A program made the position numbers and the translations under genes. This document shows positions 1 through 12,200 of a stretch of DNA of 64,000 nt, in pieces (position 1 is the first letter of the stretch; each line of letters opens with the position of its first letter). This stretch comes from Glycine soja (lineage: Eukaryota > Streptophyta > Magnoliopsida > Fabales > Fabaceae). The notes beneath the pieces were generated by a model that was given only the letters and a program-made list of their open reading frames with translations, ran no database searches and was not told the DNA's origin. The DNA lies in contig NC_041004.1 in assembly GCF_004193775.1 (NCBI RefSeq), positions 36,666,411 to 36,730,410 on the forward strand, given 5' to 3'.

Positions 1-899
1 GTATGTCTGATTTCTTCCCATATTCCATTTTTTATTGGTGAAAATTATAAATTGTAAGGCATTTCTGGAAATGAATTAATTTGATTATCATAAAATTGTT
101 TTTGGTTGCATATATCTGGGGGAGTTGTCCTGTTGATTCAAATTTATGAGAATTACTCCGTATCAGTTAGGTCAGTGCTTTTGTTGGGTTTCACTAATCC
201 TTTATGTTGTTTTTAACATATAGTTTCTTCTTACTGGCGTAGTGCTTTATATATACAACACTCAAATAGCAACTTCTAAATTATTAAATATTAGAAGTTT
301 CTTAAAATATTAGAATGCTAAAGATTTACCCTAAAATTTATTGCAAATGTGGTGTTTAAAATAACTGGACGTCAATTATTAACTAAAATTTTCCTGTGGT
401 TTAGTCATTTTCTATAAATGCCTTCAAATCTACATTTTGATTTTTGAGTAAAATGTTAATATGCACATGTTATTACCTCTTGAGATCTAGATCATTATTA
501 GGTTGTTTCTGACTCTATTTAAGAGTGGAGCAAATGATAGATGTCTTAATCTTGTATGAGTGCTTAACGCCCTTACCTCATTCTTATTTTCCCCAGTATC
601 ACGAGACTAGGATAAACGCAGGATAAAAATAATACATGGAATCTTGTAGGGAGTAAAACTGTGTGGAATGACTGAGTGCTAACAACAATGTCGTTTTTCC
701 TTTAAAATTTTACATTTTCTGTTCTAAAAGGCTAAAACTATAAACAATTTTGATTTGAACATCTTCCAAATCACGTGGCAAGTTGTATAGGTCTGTTGAC
801 AAGTACAATACACAAGTGAAGCTTGTGATCTACTTGTCTTTCAGGATACACAAAGTGTTGAATTAATAAGTAGTGTGGTAGATTTATATAGATGAACAA
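1..899. other. AT-rich spacer, no gene recognised
   Basis: No coding frame of convincing length or composition was seen on either strand, and no RNA gene. The first bases read GTATGT, which would fit a plant intron donor, so the window could start inside an intron of a gene lying to the left. Nothing else supports this. Confidence 0.4.
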
Positions 900-1066
900 T
901 TGGTTCCCATTGCAGTGATGCCCTTCAATAAATTTAAGCATATTTCTTTGTATTTATTATTGTTATTATTATTATTATTTTATTTTACTTACAATATTCT
1001 TGCCCATACATTTGTTTTCAATTTACATGTTTGGGTAATGTTAACAAAAATAAAAAAATGCAAAAT

Positions 1067-1243
1067 CAACATCGATTATGGTAAAATCGATGTTGTAATG
1101 CACGATATAACATCAAGTACTATAAGACATTGATTTTTTTTAGAACTAATGTTTTTTTTTGCATTTTTTTGTGTATTTCTTACTATGCGAGGTCAATTTT
1201 GGGGAGAATTGATGTTGTATCAATTTTGGGGAGAATTGATGTT
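1067..1243. repeat. palindrome and 27-bp tandem repeat, MITE-like
   Basis: Positions about 1,067-1,095 form a perfect inverted repeat with 11-bp arms (CAACATCGATT / AATCGATGTTG) around a 6-7 bp loop. About 100 bp further on, a 27-bp unit beginning TCAATTTTGGGG occurs twice in tandem (about 1,190-1,243). Together with a nearby (TTA)n run (950-974) this looks like debris of a small foldback element. The family was not identified. Confidence 0.45.
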
Positions 1244-1649
1244 GTATAGTGAATTTCAATATCATTTTTCATAATTGATTTAAAAAATGATACTTTTAAC
1301 GACGGTAGTTTTAACATTAATTTCAAACTGATATTGAATGTTAATAATAATCGTTGTTAAAAATTTATTTTTTAATAATGAATAAGTTTGAATATAAAGT
1401 ATCACAACCTAGTTCAACCTATGCATAAAGTGTAAGTACAAGTTTTATAATAACTCATATACATTACTTAGTGCATGTTTGGAATAGTATTTGGAATTTG
1501 TGTTTGATCAATCAGTAATTTGTTTTGTGTTTGATCAATCAAATTACCTAAATATGAATTCAAACACACTATTAATCAATTTAGCTAGACTTCCTTGATG
1601 CATAAGAAGTAGCATTATCAATTCACCATTTTAGTGCCATTTTGTTCCA

Positions 1650-2171
1650 TCTGGTGTATGCTACGGAAGAGTTGGCAACAATCTGCCATCACCACAAGAA
1701 GTAGTGTCCCTTTCTAAACAGTACGATTTCCGAAGGATGAGAATCTATGATCGAAACCAACAAGTCCTCCAAGCTCTAAGAGGTTCCAGCATTGAGTTGC
1801 TGCTAGATCTCCCTAACATCGACCTCCAAAGAGTAGCATCTAGCCAAGACAACGCAAACAGATGGGTACAAGACAACGTCAAAAAGTTTGGCAATGTTAG
1901 ATTTAGGTACTTTTCAATGAGAAACGAAGTGAAGCCTTGGGACTCATTTGCACGGTTTCTAGTACTTGCAATGCAAAATATCCAAAGACCTATTTCTAGT
2001 GTTGGCCTTGGAAACCAAATCAAAGTTTCCACTGCCATTGAGACTGGCGCATTGGCAGAATCATACCCTCCATCAAGAGGGTCCTTTAGGTCTGATTATA
2101 GAACAGCATATCTTGATGGTGTCATCAGATTTCTAGTGAACAACAATGCCCCATTATTGGTTAATGTGTAA
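1650..2171 (+). pseudogene. truncated beta-1,3-glucanase (GH17) exon-2 pseudogene
   Basis: This is a fragment of the second exon of a PR-2 type glucan endo-1,3-beta-glucosidase. Its frame runs from the [13 protein letters not shown] region through RNEVKPWDS and stops after LLVNV, where TAA replaces the expected Tyr codon. It is closest to the minus-strand gene at 35,076-37,609 (shared MRIYDRN). It keeps the acid/base Glu in NEV, although the preceding conserved Gly is Arg. It lacks the whole second half of the domain, including the nucleophile motif SESGWP. At its start, the splice acceptor and the codons before VCYG are missing: an 18-bp stretch between two ATCTGGTG repeats of the intact gene has been lost. 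No signal-peptide exon was found upstream. The sequence just before it (1,590-1,650) resembles the end of the intact gene's intron. It cannot encode an active enzyme. Confidence 0.9.
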
Positions 2172-2344
2172 ATTCAATAACTTTAGCATTCTCAGGATAA
2201 AAATCTCGGGAGAAATTAAATTCCTATTTTTTTAAGTCAAAAGAAACATTAAATTTAGAAGAAATTAGATAATTATTATGTAATTTAAGTATATAAATTA
2301 AGAATGTATAACAATCATCAGACTAACGAACAAAGTTAGTTTTA

Positions 2345-2350
2345 AATAAA
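2345..2350 (+). terminator. relic polyadenylation signal AATAAA
   Basis: The motif GTTTTAAATAAAAGTT matches the conserved 3' flank of the two intact glucanase genes (12,716-12,721, and 34,925-34,930 on the minus strand). It therefore marks the old 3' UTR. The second half of the exon was lost between 2,171 and about 2,320, while the downstream UTR remained. Confidence 0.5.
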
Positions 2351-2788
2351 AGTTATATTATTAATATTTTATGGTATATAATGGATAATCTCTTTTGCTA
2401 GCATTAACTAGGCATGATAAATAATCTTGTATTTGTGAGTTTCGCTCTAAAATCATTCTAACTTTGATGGGAAATATCTACTTTGATTAGGTACGAATAT
2501 GAATACGGGTATTACCTGAAGTGTTTAAGTGGGAATAGAGATGAATGTTAAATTATACTTGTACTTGTATTGTGGTTGTTACATTTTTTTTTATAATTTT
2601 TTTGTCACAATATAAGATTTTATTGTTATAATTTTTTAAAATATAAATCAACTAGGTTAATAGTTAAATAATTAAATAATAAACTTAAAAATATAATTGA
2701 GTTCTTAATTTTTTAACTTTAATTTCTTTGTTATTCATGATAATTTATATATTGTTTGAATAAAATACAATTTAAAACTTAATATATA

Positions 2789-3572
2789 AGTAAAGTAAAA
2801 TTATAGAAAAAATTATAGTAAATTATTCGATATACCGAATCCAATAAAACTTGATGGGAATGAATATAATTATTAAAATTTTAAACTTACTTCTTTAATT
2901 TTATATCCGTACCCATTTTGTCTTTTGCAGAGACAAGAATATGAATGTACCTCGCCTTGTTGTCATCCCTAGCATTAACTCTAGAATTTCATAATCTCTA
3001 GTATTGTTGATAACTTTCTTTCATAGCACGGCCAATTAGTATGGAAATTTTTAAATGAAAGATATATCTATTCTTAATCTCATCACTACATAAATTTCAC
3101 AAATTAATTTCCTTTTGTTCCAAACTCAATAGAATCCTTGAGAAAACAAAAGGTTCTTTGTGTTTCATAGGTTTCATAAGTAAAGTAAAATTATAAAAAA
3201 AACTATAGTAAATTATTTGGTATACCGAATCCAATAAAGCTTGATGGGAATGAAATAAGTATTAAAATTTTAAACTTACTTCTTTAATTTTATATCTGTA
3301 CCCATCCTGTCTTTTGCAGAGGCAAGAATAGGAAGGATCAAATCTGTCTGTGCCTCGCCTTGTTGTCATCCCTAGCATTACCTCTAGAATTTCATAATCT
3401 CTAGTATTGTTGATAACTTTCTTTCATAGCACGGCCAATTAGTATGAAAATTTTTAAATGAAAGATATATCTATTCTTAATCTCATCACTACATAAATTT
3501 CACAAATTACTTTCCTTTTGTTCCAAACTCAATAGAATCCTTGAGAAAACAAAAGGTTCTTTGTGTTTCATA
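2789..3572. repeat. 390-bp tandem duplication in pseudogene 3' flank
   Basis: Two adjacent copies with a period of about 390 bp (starting near 2,790 and 3,180) share long near-identical stretches. Both contain the ATACCGAATCCAATAAA segment, the CTAGAATTTCATAATCTCTAG segment and the CCTTGAGAAAACAAAAGG segment. Part of the unit resembles the 3' flank of the intact glucanase genes. The duplication therefore arose after the glucanase duplication. Confidence 0.85.
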
Positions 3573-4737
3573 GGTTTCTTTTGGTCCCAAACTCAACAGA
3601 ATCCATCTATCAATGAATCATCAAGAGAAGAGTTTTTTTTCCCCACACCAAGAACCATGAGTTAGATTAGGGAATGAAAAGGGAAGTACTGGAGGTGGGT
3701 GAAGGATAAAAAAACTTACCAAGACTTGGCTTCAAATTCAATCACTACCAACTTTACCACAGAGCTCTTAGGAAGGGAAGAGAAAGAATTTGGGATGAAC
3801 ACAAGGAAGTGTACGGACAAGGCTGACTCAAATGGGGGCTTGGATGATTTGATCAATTTCTTAAAAGTCCATGGTTAAATGATTAAAGCAAGGTCATTTT
3901 GATAATAAACAAATACAACAACTTATTGAATATATATATATATATATAGATTGGCTTCACTTGAATGGTTAAGTTGGCGCACAATATGGTGTCTAAAAGC
4001 ATGAGCCCGAGGTGTTTTTTCATGGTACATAGTGAGTTCAAAGGTGTAAGAGAAATAATCATGGTTTATTTGAATGTAACTAGGAAATTTTAAGATAATG
4101 GTAATACATATCTAGGTTCTAAAGTTAGTGAAAATTTAATCAATATGTAATGTTTAACAACCAAATGATGTAAGATTAGTTAGTTTTTAGAGTTTGTCTA
4201 TTATTTGGTGAATTATGTCAAAAATTAGTTAAAATTAATAAATTATTTTTTTATCTTTCGGTGGATAGTTATTATGATTTGTTTTGACTCTTCACGTGTT
4301 AATCACAATCATTGAAGGTGTCTTTTTAAATATGAAAATTTATAAAATATAAGATTATTGCATGAAAGATATTTTTTTCTCTTATTATATATGATCGTTT
4401 ACATTGAAAAAATATTACTGGAAGTTTTATTACAAATATGATAATCCATGATTTTTAGGTTTTCACTTTATAATACAAAGACAAGCACAACCATATAAAT
4501 GAAAGTTAATATATGTTTAACCTTTTTAAACTTTAAAATACTAAGTTATATATTTTATCTTGACCTTATCAATTTGGTTGTTAAATACTACAATTACATA
4601 CTCCAACTGAGTACAAAGGTCTTGAACGCCTTCTCAAATGCTACCTACCACTAATATATATTGATTAAGTTTTCACTAATATTGTTGAGACATTGTTTAT
4701 TCTGATAATAAGACAATGATTGATATTTGATACTAGG
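3573..4737. other. intergenic spacer with short (TA)n
   Basis: No gene was seen. There is a short (TA)n at about 3,931-3,948. The stretch 4,270-4,700 is a diverged copy of 7,795-8,210, part of the duplication that also carries the glucanase promoter. Confidence 0.5.
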
Positions 4738-5960
4738 TTAAATATCTATTTTTGTTTCTGAATGTGTAATTTGTTAACAAATATATTCCTGAAAGATGAA
4801 AACACAAAATTTAGTCTTCGAAAGTATAAAAGTGCGATAAATATATCCGACCGTTAATTTTCATCTGTCACCGTTAATAAAATAACTTACATGACAAAAA
4901 GGGATGAATTTATCATTGAAAATAATTGTCAACCTGACCATCTCTAATTGCCAATATACAGACATATTTGTAATATAATATTTTCTTGACTTTTAATTCG
5001 TCTTTCCACTCTCTAGAAATATGAATGGATAAATAATCACTTTTGTCCCTGAATGTGTAATTTGCTGACAAATGCGTCCGTGAAAGATGAAAATATAAAA
5101 TTTAGTCCTTGAAAGTGTAAAAAATGCGACAAATATATATGACAGTTAACTTTCATCTGTCATCGTTAATAAAATAACCAAGATTTGAAGAAGTGAAATA
5201 TGGGATAAATTTATCTTTTATTTATAGTAGATTGTGGCTAATTATTATAATTTGGAAAAATTTGTAATGATTGGTGCACTATTACAATATTTATTTTGGT
5301 AAACTGGTATAATGTTTATTTTGGATAATTTCTATTGTGAGAAACAAATTATGGTTAATAATCATTATTATAATTAATATTATGTTTGTTTTAAATTATA
5401 TTTGTCAATATATTTTTAAGTGATTATTGTAATGTTATGCTTGTTCTGATAAAAAATGACGAAAATTTATTATAAAATTATATTTTACTCTTAAATGAAA
5501 CAAAATTTCGGGTTTAACAAATTAGTCCAATAGAAACATATTGATATTTAGGTCCAATAAAAAATTACTGACAATTTCAATCAATAATGATAACTTATTG
5601 AAATTTAGGTCCAATGGAGCGTAATAACATTTAAGTCCCGAAAAAAATTATTGTCATTTTTCTTCAATAAAAAAATATTGACATTTTTGCTCAACAAAAA
5701 ATTATTGACATCTACATCAAAAAATAATATCTTACTGACATTTTCGTTCAATCTAGTCAACATGACCACGTCACCAATTATTTTAGTAACAAATTCATCC
5801 CTCGATGTCACGTAAGATATTTTATTAACGACGACGGACAAAAGTTAACAATAATATGTTTGTCACACTTTTGAGAACTAAATTTTATATTTTCATCATT
5901 CATGAATGTATTTGTCAAAAGATTACACATTCAGTGACAAAAATAACTATTTCCTATGAT
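4738..5960. mobile_element. MITE-like element with long terminal inverted repeats, nested copies
   Basis: A sequence of about 170 bp built around CTGAATGTGTAATTTG, GACAAAT, AAAATTTAGTC and a GTTAATAAAATA end occurs in direct orientation at about 4,740-4,900 and 5,030-5,200. It occurs in inverted orientation at about 5,800-5,960. The outer copies form long inverted arms of a foldback or MULE-like MITE. A diverged relative lies at 26,392-26,600. No transposase is present. Confidence 0.6.
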
Positions 5961-6540
5961 ATATTGTTATTTTGTACTTCATCATCATTTGACATATAAG
6001 GGAGTGTTAATTTTAGTGAGAGTATTGTTGCTAATTTCTTGATTTTTCCCTGTTTCTACTAGTCGGTGGGGATTGTAAGCTAGTTGCAATTATTGGTGAT
6101 TAGTAGTTTTTTTAATACAATTATATGTTTATTTTACTCATAATTTGTTTTAGTTATATTTTTTAGATTTTTTTTCTCCAATCATATAAACTTTAAGGTT
6201 TAAATGCTTCTTTTCTCTTGTAATTTAATTTTTTTTATTTCATTTTTATCCTTATAATTTTTTATTTTATTCATTCCAAAATATGTTTATTTTGTTTTAT
6301 TTTTTTAATGTATTTTATATAATATTTTTTATACTGTTCAAAATATTTTTTTATTATTCAAAGTGTTATTTAAAATATTTTAAAAATGAAAAATAAAACA
6401 AAATACATTTTAAAATGACTAAAATGAAAAAAATTTACAAAAATAAAAAATGAAAAAAATATTAAATTATAGGAATTAAAAAGTATTGAAGCCAAATTTT
6501 AAATGTATTTTACTGAGTCATGATTTTTTGTTGTCCCCCT

Positions 6541-7006
6541 TAAAGAAAATCTGGCTGAGCCGCCGCAGATTGGTATGTAGTCTCTAATATTAATCCTTAA
6601 TTAATTCATCAAAGACTCGAGCAATTACAATTAACCATGATCACCAATCACTTAAAGATAGTACAAGAACATACGTACTATACCATGAATGCAAATGTAA
6701 CAGTCGAACATGTGACATGAACACTGATGAATTTGTTTTCTAATGTTGCCTCCATGATTGGGAATATACCTAGCTAGCAGTTGATAAGAATAATTCATTA
6801 GTTTTTGAACTCTAGCGGGAAATAAGAGAGAAGCAGACATGTGAAGACGATCTGCAAATTGCTGGTGGCTGCAGTGTGCATGGATGACCCGTCAGTACAC
6901 AGTGATTGTTGAAAAGTCTCAGCCAATACAAGTTTTGTTTGTCTATATAAAAGAACTAGTTATGGAGCCTGAATTGCCATATCTGTCTATCAGTTCTTAT
7001 AGTCTT
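6541..7006 (+). promoter_or_regulatory. orphan copy of the beta-1,3-glucanase promoter
   Basis: This stretch is a close copy of 8,785-9,230, the promoter and 5' leader of the intact glucanase at 9,270. It has the GCC-box AGCCGCC at 6,558-6,564, CCAAT at 6,922-6,926 and TATATAA at 6,944-6,950. Similarity runs through CTGTCTATCAGTTCTT and stops abruptly. The sequence then turns into a repeated MITE block, and no signal-peptide exon follows. It is a promoter without its gene, left by a duplication and later loss. Confidence 0.75.
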
Positions 7007-7620
7007 ATTTATTGTAAGATATTTTTGTGACATTTTATAAAATATTTATGTACAACTCATGTTGTTAAAGGTTTTAGTGACATAACTACATAGAATATTT
7101 AATAAAATGTCATAAAAATATATTAATAATATTTATTTATATTTGATATTTTTTAAATGTTAATAATTTTTTTAGTAATAATTAAGAAAAAAATGTTAAA
7201 AATCAATGTGTAGTAGTGTATTTTTAATATAATCAATGTGTATAGTACAACTTTAACTCTCTTTTTGATTTACAACAATTATTTCTTGTAACATATATTT
7301 TAAAATAAAATAAGTAATTAATTAAAATTAGTTTAAGTTCAATTTAATTTTAGTAAATAATTGATAATTAACTAATAAGTTATTGATCCGAGTAATACTA
7401 GATTCGATCCCTTTAAATAAGACTTTAGATTCAAGTCTTATAAATGAAAAAAATATGATTAAGAGACAAGATCCTAATAATCTACTGAAAGTAATTAATT
7501 ATTTCTTAACAAAGACTAATCATCAATAAAATTAATAAATATTCACATCAATTAATCTAAAACACAATTGATAAGTAATTATACTAAAATCTAAATGCAA
7601 ATTAAACAAGAGAACACGGG
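7007..7620. repeat. dispersed AT-rich repeat block, copy 1
   Basis: This block carries segments such as GTTAAAAATCAATGTGTAGTAGTG, the line around GTATAGTACAACTTTAACTC, and a GACTTTAGATTCAAGTCTTA motif. They recur at 13,245-13,830, 13,850-14,350, 14,575-14,905 and 16,440-16,810. The CACTACTACACATTGATTT end (seen inverted here at 7,200-7,219) is one terminus of a CACTA-like MITE. No coding capacity was seen. Confidence 0.6.
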
Positions 7621-8271
7621 AAAGAAACACAAGTATAAAAACCTCATGGCTCATGGCCCCACAAGTATAAAACACGATTGATAAGTAATTATACTAAGTC
7701 ATTACTTTTAACAAGTTAGCTTTAAAGATGATTTAAAATCGTCGTGCAATGCCTCTAATAACCGTATTTAAAACGCTTAATTCTAATATGGAACCTAGAA
7801 GGTGTCTTTTAAATATGAAAATTTATAAAATTAGGTTATTATAATTACAAGGTAAAAGATATTTTTTTCATTTATTATATGATTAAATTAGATTGAAAAA
7901 ATATTACTCAAAATTTTACTACAAATATGACAATCCATGATTTTTAGGTTTTCACTTTATAATACAAAGATAAGCACAACCTTCCAAATGAAGGTTTATA
8001 TATGTTTAACCTTTTTAAACTTTAAAATACTAAGTTATATATTTTGTCTTGACCCTCATCAAATTGGTTGTTAAATACTACTATTTCATACTCCAAGTGG
8101 GTACACGAGTCTTGAACCCCTTCTCAAATGCTACCTAGTTTTCACTAACATTGTCGAAACATTGTATTCTGATAATAATTAAGGAAATGATTGATATTTG
8201 ATACTATTGCTATTTTATGCTTCATCATCAGTTGACAGATAAGAGAGTGTTAATTTTAGTAAGAGTATTGT

Positions 8272-8374
8272 GCAAAGACTTTTCTTGATTCTTGTTTTTT
8301 CCCTGCTACTTGTCAGTGAGGCGCAAAGATTTTTCTTGATTCTTGTTTTTTCCCTGCTACTTGTCAGTGGGGCT
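8272..8374. repeat. 51-bp tandem duplication in glucanase upstream region
   Basis: A unit of about 51 bp containing GCAAAGA, TTTTCTTGATTCTTG, TTTTTTCCCTGCTACTTG and TCAGTG occurs twice head to tail, with two or three differences. It lies about 0.9 kb upstream of the glucanase start codon. The related region near 6,030-6,080 has only one copy. Confidence 0.8.
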
Positions 8375-8803
8375 TGTAAGCTAGTTGCAACTAATTAGTA
8401 GTTTTTTTTAATACAATTATATGTTTATTTTACTCATAATTTTTTTAGTTATACGCTTTAGATTTTTTCTCTCCAATTTTTGCATATAGACTTTAAGGTT
8501 TATATGTTTTTTTTTCTTTCCATTTAATGTTTTTTATTTCATTTTTATCTTTGTAATTTTTTTTATTAATTATAAAATATGTTTATTTTATTTTATGTTT
8601 TAAAGTATTTTAGATAATATTTTTTATTATTCAAAATGTTATTTAAAATAATTTTAAAACAAAAAAATACATTTTAAAATGACTAAAAAGAATTTAAAAA
8701 AATATTAAATTATAGAAACTAAAAAAATATTAAAGCCAAATTTTAAATGTATTTTACTATGTCATAATTTTTTATTTTGCCCCCCTTAAAGAAAATCTTG
8801 GTG

Positions 8804-8810
8804 AGCCGCC
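8804..8810 (+). promoter_or_regulatory. GCC-box of glucanase gene
   Basis: AGCCGCC lies about 460 bp upstream of the start codon of the plus-strand glucanase. This is the core binding site of ERF transcription factors and is known from ethylene-responsive PR genes. The same heptamer is present in the orphan promoter copy at 6,558. Confidence 0.6.
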
Positions 8811-9159
8811 GCATATTAGAGCGTAGTCTCTAATATTAATCCCTAATTACAGTTAACCATGGTCACCAATCACGCAAAGATAGTACAAGAAAATACCCAG
8901 TATACCATGATTGCAAATGTAACAGTCCAACATGTGACATGAACACCGATGAATTTGTTTTCTAATGTGCATGTTGCCTCCATTATTGGGAATTAATATA
9001 CCTAGCTAGAAGTTGATAAGAATAATTGATTAATGTTTTGAACTCTAGCGGGAAATAAGAGAGAAGCAGACATTTGAAGAAGATCTGCAAATTGCTAGTG
9101 GCTGCAGTGCATGTGCATGGTAGACCCGTCTGTACACTGTGATTGTTGAAAAGTCTCAG

Positions 9160-9187
9160 CCAATACAAGTTTTGTTTGTCTATATAG
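9160..9187 (+). promoter_or_regulatory. core promoter of glucanase: CCAAT and TATA box
   Basis: CCAAT is at 9,160-9,164 and TATATAG at 9,181-9,187, 83 bp before the ATG at 9,270. A short pyrimidine-rich leader (CTTCTTTCCTCAACC) follows. The spacing fits a plant TATA box with a 5' leader of about 50 bp. Confidence 0.65.
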
Positions 9188-9269
9188 ACGAACTAGTTAT
9201 CAAGCCTGAATTGCATATCTGTCTATCAGTTCTTCTTTCCTCAACCTTCTTTCTTCTTATATATCGAAC

Positions 9270-12200
9270 ATGGCTAAGTATCATTCAAGTGGGAAAAGCT
9301 CTTCCATGACTGCTATAGCCTTCCTGTTTATCCTTCTAATCACTTATACAGGCACAACAGGTCCCTCTCTCTCTTCCCTGTGTCTCCCTATGCATCAATA
9401 TGTTTTCAACTTTGCCTTCATTAAGGGCACTTACATTTCTGCATGTTACCATTTACTTGTATGAATATATAATGAATAGGATGCATGTTTACTCGTATGA
9501 ATCTAGATATATAGTTTTTTGGTCTAGACTCTAGTTCATGCATTCTCTGTTGGAGGCAATTATATTCAAACAATAAGATTATTAAATATGATAAAATTTT
9601 CTCTCCAAATATTTAACGGACAGTTATGTATTTGAGATTGAAATTTAAAACATGTGATTAAATTAAAATAATCTGATGTTAGTTGATCTACCTCGATGAT
9701 CTAAATATTATATATATAATTTAGTACCTAACTTGTCTATACATTATTTCACTACACACATATAATTTTATAATACAATACCTAACAATCTCATTACATT
9801 TGCTTTTGTAGAGGTGAGAATTGAAGGAGTAGTTAGTCTATTTGGGGATAACTTTATAGATAATCTAACACCCAATTCAGTGTTTAAATCAATCGAGTAT
9901 CCATATATGAAAATTAAGATATATTTCTTGTGATCTATTTATAGGTCTCGAGACTCGAATACGTGCAAGTGAGTCATTACTAGGATGTGAATGAGTCATT
10001 GTTAGGACACATAGCATGATTGTGAGGCAATCTCAAAAAGGTGCATGAGTCTAGCTCTGCAATAAAAAAATATATATTTTGGATATACATGGCCTGACTA
10101 GTGATAGGGATCTTCTGCTTCAAGTGTAGAGAACATGTATAGTAGGATGTAGGCCAAACAGCTTAGCAGGTTGTTTGTGGACCTTAGATGACTCCTTAGC
10201 CCTACCAATGGTATGGACGAATCATTGCTTCATAGAAATGTGTAAAAAATAGAGTCATTCTTAAAAGTCAAATATTACTCTATCATTGAGTTAGACAAAA
10301 AAAGATGATTATAATGGTTCTCTCTTGAAACATTTGTATTTAAAATTAAGTTTATTATGTTTTTAGTTTCTAATTTTTTATTTTTATTTTTAATCTTTTA
10401 AATTTTTTTACTGAATTTTGTTCTTGAATTTTTTATGTTCTTACTTTTAGTATTTTTTAGGATCTGAAAGTAAAAACGAAAAAATAGTTAAAAAATTAAA
10501 AGAAAAAAAGAAACAAATTAAGGACGTTGATCAATGAAAAGAAAAGTTCAAGAACTAAAAGCAATTTTTTAAAAAATGTTTAGGGATTAAAAGTATAATA
10601 AATTCTTTAAAATTTGAAAGATATGCGAATATCCTTTTAATCAAGTTAATTCATACACTTTTAATTAGTGCTTTAGTTTTATTAATTTTTTATAGTTAAT
10701 TTTTGATATTATAGTAATGCACTTTGTAAAAATATGACATTAATTGAAAGGATAACATATTTATTGAACTGAAATCTGCGTAAAAAGTTCATAAACTAGC
10801 ATATAGATACCAATTTAAACATGGACAATTAATGACACTATCTAGACAAGCATATATCCATGTGAAACTACTTTTGAAAGAAAGTATAGGTAGTAGTTAG
10901 TGTTTTTATCTAGACCTTATCCATTGTAATCCTTCTGGTAAGAGATGAAGAATAGGTCAAACATTATAAAAAGCAAAGATGTAAAATAAAACTCAAGAAA
11001 AATTGGGTAATCCTCAAGTAGATATTTGGTCTTTATAAAACTTCGTATCCCATTACCCGAAGGCTCTTCGCTATGCGGGGGAGGGATGTTGTACGCGATG
11101 GTATGGGGGAGGGATGTTGTACGCAGCCTTACCCTTGCATATGCAAAGAGGCTGTTTCCGGATTCGAACCCATGACCAACAAGTCACTAAAGCACAACTT
11201 TACCGCTGCACCAGGGCTCGCCCTCAGATATTTGGTCTTTATATATAAATTTTTAGTTTTCTGTATAAATTTCATTCATTTTTAATCTTTACATTTAAAA
11301 GTACACGAATTTTATAATTTTTAAGAACTAAAACGAAAAAATAAAGTTAAATAAGAATCAGTTTATATATAAAAGCTGATGTTATCAAAGACTATAAAAT
11401 TATATTCCAAAACCAAAACCATGAAATAAAATAAAATCATTGATTAAGATAGTATAATATTCATTGTATTTCAATTGTTAGAAAATGAAGCAAGTTATGT
11501 ACTCATCGCTAGACCAAGTCATCTATATTGTGAATCAAGTAGCTAGCAAATTAGTAGTACAATCAATTCACAAACAAGTGTAATTTTGTTCCATCTGATG
11601 ATGATGCAGATGCACAATCCGGGGTATGTTATGGAAGACTTGGCAACAACTTACCAACCCCTCAAGAAGTTGTGGCCCTCTACAATCAAGCCAACATTCG
11701 CAGGATGCGAATCTACGGTCCAAGCCCAGAAGTCCTCGAAGCACTAAGAGGTTCCAACATTGAGCTTTTGCTAGACATTCCAAATGACAACCTCAGAAAC
11801 CTAGCATCTAGCCAAGACAATGCAAACAAATGGGTGCAAGACAACATCAAAAACTATGCCAACAATGTCAGATTCAGATACGTTTCAGTGGGAAATGAAG
11901 TGAAACCCGAACACTCATTTGCACAATTTCTAGTGCCTGCATTGGAAAACATTCAGAGGGCCATTTCTAATGCTGGCCTTGGAAACCAAGTAAAAGTTTC
12001 CACTGCCATTGATACTGGTGCCTTGGCAGAATCATTCCCACCATCAAAGGGTTCCTTCAAATCTGATTATAGAGGAGCATATCTTGATGGTGTCATCAGA
12101 TTTCTAGTGAACAATAATGCCCCATTAATGGTTAATGTGTACTCTTACTTCGCTTACACTGCAAACCCTAAGGACATTAGTCTTGACTATGCACTTTTTA

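Noticed and set aside
1745..2038. Antisense frame opposite the glucanase pseudogene, also seen opposite the gene at 35.6-35.9 kb
   Set aside because: Both are mirror images of the conserved GH17 coding sequence and carry no motif of their own.
11038..11225. tRNA-like B-box and A-box on the minus strand suggested a tRNA gene
   Set aside because: No cloverleaf can be completed, the sequence continues into an Au-SINE-like body, and an 18-bp target duplication flanks it. It is a SINE, not a tRNA gene.
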